Origin: Brevibacillus_D fluminis_A
GTDB lineage: Bacteria > Bacillota > Bacilli > Brevibacillales > Brevibacillaceae
NCBI RefSeq assembly: GCF_052072235.1
Contig: NZ_CM125436.1
Location: 4,830,001 to 4,894,000 of the forward strand
Length of the DNA stretch: 64,000 bases
Direction of reading: 5' to 3'
A program made the position numbers and the translations under genes. Below are positions 59,631 to 64,000 of the stretch, piece by piece (positions within the stretch are counted from its first letter, which is position 1; every line of letters begins with the position of its first letter). Below the pieces are notes generated by a model that saw only the letters and a list, made by a program, of their open reading frames with translations, had not been told where the DNA came from and searched no databases.

Positions 59631-61199
59631 ATGAGCGAGATTCAACGTGTCAGAAGAAATACGTTAGGGGATTTGCTGCGCCGAAGCAAAAGGCGTTTCC
59701 CGACCAAAATGGCGCTGCAATACGCCGAGGAAAGCTTTACGTACGCACAGCTGGACGAGATCGTCAACCGTACGGCAAATGCGGTACACGCTTCCGGACT
59801 GCAAAAAGGCGACCGCGCCGCAGTGCTGTCCCGCAACTCCCTGGACTTCGCCATCCTCAATTTTGCGCTCGCAAAAGCCGGCGTCATTCTCGTCCCGATC
59901 AATTACATGCTGAACAAGGACGATGTCGCCTTTATTTTTGGCCATGCCGAGGTGAGTGCCTGCTTCGCCTCCCCCGAGTTCGCCGCATTGGCGGATGACG
60001 CCATCGAGCAGGCAGGATGCAGCATCGTCCTAAAAGCGATCATCTCCAAACCTTCCGCTCCAAAGGACGGCTGGCACCTGTTCCGCGAGCTGATTGAGCA
60101 CGCGAGCGCAACTGAACCGGACGTCGAGCTGCAAGATGATGACATCGCACATATCTTGTATACAAGCGGGACGGAATCCAAACCAAAAGGCGTCATGCTG
60201 ACCCATAAAAATCTGATCTCCGAATACGTGAGCACCATAATTGACGGAAGCATGGCTGAAGACGACATCGCCATTCATGCTCTGCCTCTTTTCCACAGCG
60301 CACAGCTGCATTGCTTTCTCGGCCCATACGTCTATCTGGGGGCGAGCGGCATCATTTTGGAGCAAGCCACTCCCGATCTGCTGCTCGAAACGGTCGAGAC
60401 GTACAAGGCAACACAGCTGTTCTGCCCGCCGACCGTCTGGATTGCGCTTTTGCGCTCGCCTGAATTCGCGGCCCGCAATCTCTCTTCACTAAAAAAATGC
60501 TACTATGGCGCGGCGATCATGCCTGTCGAAGTGTTAAAAGAATTACGAAAGCGCTTACCGGATGCGCAATTTTGGAATTTTTACGGGCAGACCGAAGTAG
60601 CGCCGCTTGCCACCGTGCTCAAGCCGGATGATCAGCTGCGGAAACCAGGCTCCGCAGGCAAGCCGTCGCTCAACGTCGAAACCATCATCGTCGACGACGA
60701 AGGGAATGAAGTCCCGCGCGGATCGATCGGCGAGATTGTACATCGGACCAGCCATGCGATGCTGGGCTATTTTCGAGATCCGGAGAAAACGTCAGCCGCT
60801 TTTCATAACGGGTGGTTCCATAGCGGCGATTTAGGGATGATGGACGAGGAAGGCTATATTACGGTGGTGGATCGGAAAAAGGATATGATCAAATCGGGCG
60901 GAGAAAATGTATCCAGCCGGGAAGTGGAGGAATTGATTTACCAGCACCCCAAAGTGTCTGAGGTCGCAGTCATTGGGGTTCCCCATCCGTACTGGATCGA
61001 GGCGGTTACCGGCGTCGTCGTCCCGAAAGCGGGAGAAAGCCTGACTGCCGACGAAATTTTGGCTTTTTGCCGGGAGCGGTTGTCATCGTTTAAAGCGCCG
61101 AAATTCATCGTGATCGCGGATAATCTCCCCCGCAACCCGAGCGGCAAAATTCTCAAGCGGGAGCTGCGTCTCCAGCATGAAATGCTCGCCCAGCAATAA
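59631..61199 (+). CDS. AMP-binding acyl-CoA synthetase (long-chain fatty acid-CoA ligase type)
   Basis: A 522-residue ANL-family enzyme: P-loop YTSGTESKPKGVMLTHKNL (with TSGTE rather than TSGTT), FWNFYGQTEVAPLATV, GWFHSGDLGMMDEEGYITVVDRKK and the catalytic Lys in NPSGKILKRELR. It activates a carboxylic acid, probably a fatty acid, with ATP and joins it to CoA. The ATG at 59631 follows GGAGGGG. Chain length cannot be told. Confidence 0.9.
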   Translation: MSEIQRVRRNTLGDLLRRSKRRFPTKMALQYAEESFTYAQLDEIVNRTANAVHASGLQKGDRAAVLSRNSLDFAILNFALAKAGVILVPINYMLNKDDVAFIFGHAEVSACFASPEFAALADDAIEQAGCSIVLKAIISKPSAPKDGWHLFRELIEHASATEPDVELQDDDIAHILYTSGTESKPKGVMLTHKNLISEYVSTIIDGSMAEDDIAIHALPLFHSAQLHCFLGPYVYLGASGIILEQATPDLLLETVETYKATQLFCPPTVWIALLRSPEFAARNLSSLKKCYYGAAIMPVEVLKELRKRLPDAQFWNFYGQTEVAPLATVLKPDDQLRKPGSAGKPSLNVETIIVDDEGNEVPRGSIGEIVHRTSHAMLGYFRDPEKTSAAFHNGWFHSGDLGMMDEEGYITVVDRKKDMIKSGGENVSSREVEELIYQHPKVSEVAVIGVPHPYWIEAVTGVVVPKAGESLTADEILAFCRERLSSFKAPKFIVIADNLPRNPSGKILKRELRLQHEMLAQQ

Positions 61200-61310
61200 A
61201 GGAGCATTTGCAGCAAACTGGTGTCGCATGGCTCACGATTAGTTTATTCTTCGTCCGCCTTGTACTATGTAACGCCGGTTTGGGTGATGCTGAAAACCGC
61301 TTTTTTTAGA

Positions 61311-61355
61311 AAAAAACCTCGATGGCACGCGCTTGGCAATACCATCGAGGTTTTT
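61311..61355. terminator. Bidirectional terminator
   Basis: AAAAAACCTCGATGG pairs with CCATCGAGGTTTTT between convergent genes. Confidence 0.9.
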
Positions 61356-61362
61356 CTGGCGT

Positions 61363-61722
61363 TTAGTCGTCGCATTTCTCAACTTTGCCTTCATCCTTCG
61401 CTGTGCGGAAGGAGGAGCCACAGCCGCAGCTTGCGATCGCGTTCGGGTTGTGCATGGTGAAGCCGCCACCCATCATCGATTCCTTGTAGTCGATTTCGAG
61501 TCCGTTAATATATTGATAGCTGTCCGCATCTACAACCACTTTAATGCCGAACTGCTCCATCGTATGGTCGCCTTCGCGAACGTCATCGTCGAAGCCCATG
61601 CCGTAGGAGAAGCCGCTGCACCCGCCTGGTCGTACCCCGACACGCAGGAAGATGTTCGGATTGTTTTCCGCCGCCAACAGTTCCTTCACTTTCGAGCCAG
61701 CTTGTTCCGTCAATGTGATCAT
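61363..61722 (-). CDS. yutM: A-type Fe-S carrier, HesB/IscA/ErpA family (YutM)
   Basis: A 119-residue A-type carrier with the three ligand cysteines in GVRPGGCSGFSYGM and ASCGCGSSF. It delivers Fe-S clusters to target proteins. Length is normal. The tail RTAKDEGKVEKCDD adds an extra Cys. Confidence 0.92.
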   Translation of the reverse strand: MITLTEQAGSKVKELLAAENNPNIFLRVGVRPGGCSGFSYGMGFDDDVREGDHTMEQFGIKVVVDADSYQYINGLEIDYKESMMGGGFTMHNPNAIASCGCGSSFRTAKDEGKVEKCDD

Positions 61723-61827
61723 GCTAATTCCCTCCCTTGTGAAGCATACTTTCTCCTCTTTAGTATACTAAGAAAATCGTCCGCCAACAAGGTTCCCACT
61801 ATCCAGATAGTGTTATGTTCAACAAGT

Positions 61828-62166
61828 TTAGGCATTGATCCTGTCGCCCCGGCTGGTTGGCTGTGAAACGACTAAAAATTCGACATCCGCCCCACTCCTG
61901 TTCATCATCTGGTGCGGAACATGCGGAGGTACCTCCACCCCTTGATGCGGTTCAATGGTCACGACTTCCCCATCGACCTCAAGCGTAGCGACACCTGATA
62001 GGACAAAGAAAAACTGCTGTGCCTGCTCATGGTAATGCCGCACCTCCTGGGTGTCTGCCGGCATGCGCTCATGAATGACGCTGAGCGCCCCGTTTTTCAC
62101 CAGATGCCAGCCGTCGCAACGCTCCCCCCATAGATAATGCTCTGCGTTTTCCTTGCTGATTTTCAA
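61828..62166 (-). CDS. Cupin domain protein
   Basis: A 112-residue single cupin: VRHYHEQAQQFFFVLSGVATLEVDG holds motif 1 (HxH..E-like) and PPHVPHQMMNRSGADVEFLVVS motif 2. It probably binds a metal; substrate unknown. The start is TTG, 8 bases after AGGAGG. Confidence 0.88.
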   Translation of the reverse strand: MKISKENAEHYLWGERCDGWHLVKNGALSVIHERMPADTQEVRHYHEQAQQFFFVLSGVATLEVDGEVVTIEPHQGVEVPPHVPHQMMNRSGADVEFLVVSQPTSRGDRINA

Positions 62167-62187
62167 AAGTAGCGCCTCCTTTATGTT

Positions 62188-62290
62188 AAGAAAAACTTCT
62201 TTCAGAAGCCCTTTCGAGAAGCAGGTCCTTCGATCTGTGGAAGTTTTTCTTCCGCTCCAGAATTTATAAGCGCAAGCACTTATAAATTCT
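62188..62290. repeat. Two inverted repeats in an intergenic region
   Basis: AAGAAAAACTTC at 62188-62199 is the reverse complement of the bases at 62240-62251, and AGAATTTATAAG (62259-62270) pairs with CTTATAAATTCT (62279-62290). The second is a 12-bp hairpin with an 8-base loop. No T-run follows, so not a standard terminator. Confidence 0.6.
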
Positions 62291-62389
62291 TATACGAACA
62301 AAAAAACCGATCGACCCTGTGGGCAATCGGATGTATTTATTCGTCATGATTGGCTATTTGCTTCACATCGAAATACGGCAGGCTACCTT

Positions 62390-62617
62390 TCAAGCAAAGT
62401 TCATCTTGGACTCCAATATATAAAAACGGTAAGGCTTCGTATTCAATGCTTTCCCCTTAGACGAGCCATGATCCATCTGGAGTAATTCATTGTGAAGTCG
62501 ATCGATCTGCTTACTGCATTCCAGTACGTCCGGATGATCCAATCCACATTCCAAACCCAATTTAACCATTTGCTGTCGAAGGAGTTCGATTTTTTCGAGC
62601 AACTTTTCCCGCATCAT
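62390..62617 (-). CDS. Spo0E-like aspartyl-phosphate phosphatase
   Basis: A 75-residue protein. EKIELLRQQMVKLGLECGLDHPDVLECSKQIDRLHNELL carries the Spo0E family motif with S-x-x-x-D (CSKQID). These proteins dephosphorylate Spo0A and delay sporulation. AGGAGGAG precedes two ATG codons. It marks the host as an endospore former. Confidence 0.85.
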   Translation of the reverse strand: MMREKLLEKIELLRQQMVKLGLECGLDHPDVLECSKQIDRLHNELLQMDHGSSKGKALNTKPYRFYILESKMNFA

Positions 62618-62656
62618 AATCTCCTCCTACCTTTGATATGAAGTTTACTTGCCTTT

Positions 62657-62685
62657 ATTCTACAGGAATTTACTGTCATTTTCAA
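62657..62685 (-). promoter_or_regulatory. Promoter of the Spo0E-like gene
   Basis: Minus strand -35 TTGAAA (62685-62680), 17-base spacer, -10 TAGAAT (62662-62657). Confidence 0.65.
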
Positions 62686-62779
62686 ACATAAATTACCAAA
62701 CATATAAAGAAAAAGAATAAAGAATTGGCGGTTTTTGTAATTTTTTACCAACTCGTCTCCTATTTCCTCTAGTTTATGA

Positions 62780-62808
62780 TTGTTCCGTTTCTTAAACAGC
62801 TTTATAAT
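62780..62808 (+). promoter_or_regulatory. Promoter of mqnE
   Basis: -35 TTGTTC (62780-62785), 17-base spacer, perfect -10 TATAAT (62803-62808). The start would leave a leader of about 190 bases before mqnE; I see no known riboswitch in it. Confidence 0.6.
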
Positions 62809-63006
62809 AAGGTCAGTCTCTTTCTAGGGAAGCGCATATGCTTCGATTTTCTACTTTTCTTTATTGTAACCACCTGAATTGACTGCGTAAATGACAGGAT
62901 CAAGACAGGTGTATTTGATGCGTTTTACGATGTTTCTGTCTTGCCCGAAAGAACGGAGCTTTCATTCGAGTCTGAATGAGCCCGCATACGAAAGGAGGAA
63001 CTTGTC

Positions 63007-64000
63007 TTGAATATCCTCGAACTCCAACCTCAGGACAAATCACTGGCAGCCATTCGCGACAAGGTACTGCATGGAGAACGGCTGACAAAAGAAGATGGCG
63101 TCGCCTTGTTCCAATCCAACGACCTTTTGACGATCGGTCAGCTGGCCAATTATGTGAACCAGCAAAAGAACGGGGACAATGTGTACTTTGTGCAAAACAT
63201 GTACATCAACCCGACGAACGTTTGCGAAGCGAACTGTCGTTTCTGTGCGTTCCGCCGCGACATCGACGAAGAAGGCGCGTACACCATGAGCATGGATGAG
63301 CTGCTTCATTATGTCGAAGCCCGCTTCTACCCAGGCATTCGCGAGTTCCATATCGTCGGCGGCCACAACCAGCACCAGAAGTTCGATTACTATCTGGACA
63401 CGATCCGCACGCTGAAAAAAGCATACCCGGATGTCGCCATCAAGGCGTACACCGGCGCAGAGATCGAGTTCTTCTCGCGCATTGCCGGCATCAGCTTCCG
63501 CGAAGTGATCCAGGAGCTGATCAAGGCGGGCCTCGATACGATGCCTGGCGGCGGTGCGGAAATTTTGACCGAACGCTACCGCGAAAAAATGAGCCCGGAA
63601 AAAGCGAGTACCGACGACTGGCTTCGCGCTCACCAAACCGCACATGAGCTGGGCCTGAAAACCCATGCCACCATGCTGTACGGCTCGATCGAAACATTGG
63701 AAGAGCGCGTGATCCATATGCTGCGCGTACGCGAGCTGCAAGATCAGACAGGCGGCTATATGGTCTTCATCCCGCTCGCCGTACAGCCGATGAAGGCTTC
63801 TGCCGGCATCAAGCGCCGCACGTCGGCTTTCGATGACTTGAAAACGATGGCGATCAGCCGTCTCATGCTGGATAACGTGCAGCACATGAAAGCATATTTC
63901 ATCAACATCGGCACGCAGCTGACGCAAATTTCGCTGACCATGGGCGCATCCGACGTTCACGGCACATTGGTGGAAGAGCGGATCAGCCATGCTGCTGGTG
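63007..64000 (+). CDS. mqnE: Aminofutalosine synthase MqnE (partial, runs off the window)
   Basis: The frame is open to the window end (331 codons). Radical SAM motif CEANCRFCAF near residue 73, then EFHIVGGHNQHQKFDYY, MPGGGAEIL, THATMLYGSIET and INIGTQLTQISLTMGASDVHGT are characteristic of MqnE, which joins aminodeoxychorismate-derived enolpyruvate benzoate to SAM in the futalosine menaquinone pathway. The start is TTG, 8 bases after AAAGGAGG. Confidence 0.93.
   Translation, partial: MNILELQPQDKSLAAIRDKVLHGERLTKEDGVALFQSNDLLTIGQLANYVNQQKNGDNVYFVQNMYINPTNVCEANCRFCAFRRDIDEEGAYTMSMDELLHYVEARFYPGIREFHIVGGHNQHQKFDYYLDTIRTLKKAYPDVAIKAYTGAEIEFFSRIAGISFREVIQELIKAGLDTMPGGGAEILTERYREKMSPEKASTDDWLRAHQTAHELGLKTHATMLYGSIETLEERVIHMLRVRELQDQTGGYMVFIPLAVQPMKASAGIKRRTSAFDDLKTMAISRLMLDNVQHMKAYFINIGTQLTQISLTMGASDVHGTLVEERISHAAG

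Noticed and set aside
62809..63006. Riboswitch in the mqnE leader
   Set aside because: The leader is about 190 bases but I could not find conserved motifs of any known riboswitch class or a terminator hairpin in it.

Overview
This 64 kb window comes from the chromosome of an endospore-forming, low-to-mid GC member of the Bacillales. The signs are near-consensus Gram-positive ribosome binding sites, frequent TTG and GTG starts, a Spo0E-type phosphatase, a B. subtilis-type Fnr with C-terminal cysteines, and a set of yuiA, yuiB, yuiC, yuiD, yuiH, yumB, yumC and yutM homologues. The MqnE gene at the right edge means menaquinone is made by the futalosine route, which would suit a group such as the Alicyclobacillaceae; that placement is inference. 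No rRNA, tRNA or CRISPR array was seen.

Layout. 1-4.6 kb: acetyltransferases, a LexA-box gene, a tiny Cys/Arg-rich protein and a MocR regulator with repeated operators. 4.6-16 kb: an ABC exporter, an ABC-lipoprotein operon, an IS200-type element, a ComA-like two-component system and a membrane DJ-1-like protein. Four promoters here share one operator design (TTGCG sites spaced 21 bp, 22-23 bp upstream of the -10), so this looks like one regulon. 16-20.3 kb: a TyrR-like sigma-54 activator next to a methionine gamma-lyase gene with a -24/-12 promoter, then Ku. 20.4-23 kb: small hypothetical genes. 23-31 kb: an eight-gene minus-strand operon for a molybdenum oxidoreductase complex (hemerythrin, two small proteins, Rieske, ferredoxin, catalytic subunit, membrane subunit cut by an in-frame TGA), then Fnr and a NarK-PAS fusion. 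FNR boxes sit near -41.5 at both major promoters.

31-43 kb is accessory DNA: an ArsR-MFS pair with two 28-bp operators, an orphan soluble chemoreceptor, a second DJ-1-like membrane protein, a 160-bp MITE with 8-bp target duplication, an orphan histidine kinase that may start at ATT, a MerR-controlled MBL-MATE operon, a GC-rich fragment of a beta-lactamase-family gene, a second MBL protein and aminopeptidase T. 43-48.5 kb holds an unusual sensory cluster: a chemoreceptor and a histidine kinase fused to its own LuxR-type response regulator share the same N-terminal membrane domain, beside a stand-alone extracellular sensor. A palindrome TGTCATATGACA lies before two of these transcription units. 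A DnaA-box cluster follows at 48.57-48.64 kb.

49-64 kb is conserved housekeeping sequence: Mo-dependent oxidoreductase, CoA-binding protein, YuiABCD, Nudix, type II NADH dehydrogenase with Rex-like sites, ferredoxin-NADP reductase, acyl-CoA ligase, an IscA-type Fe-S protein, cupin, Spo0E-like protein and MqnE (cut by the window end).
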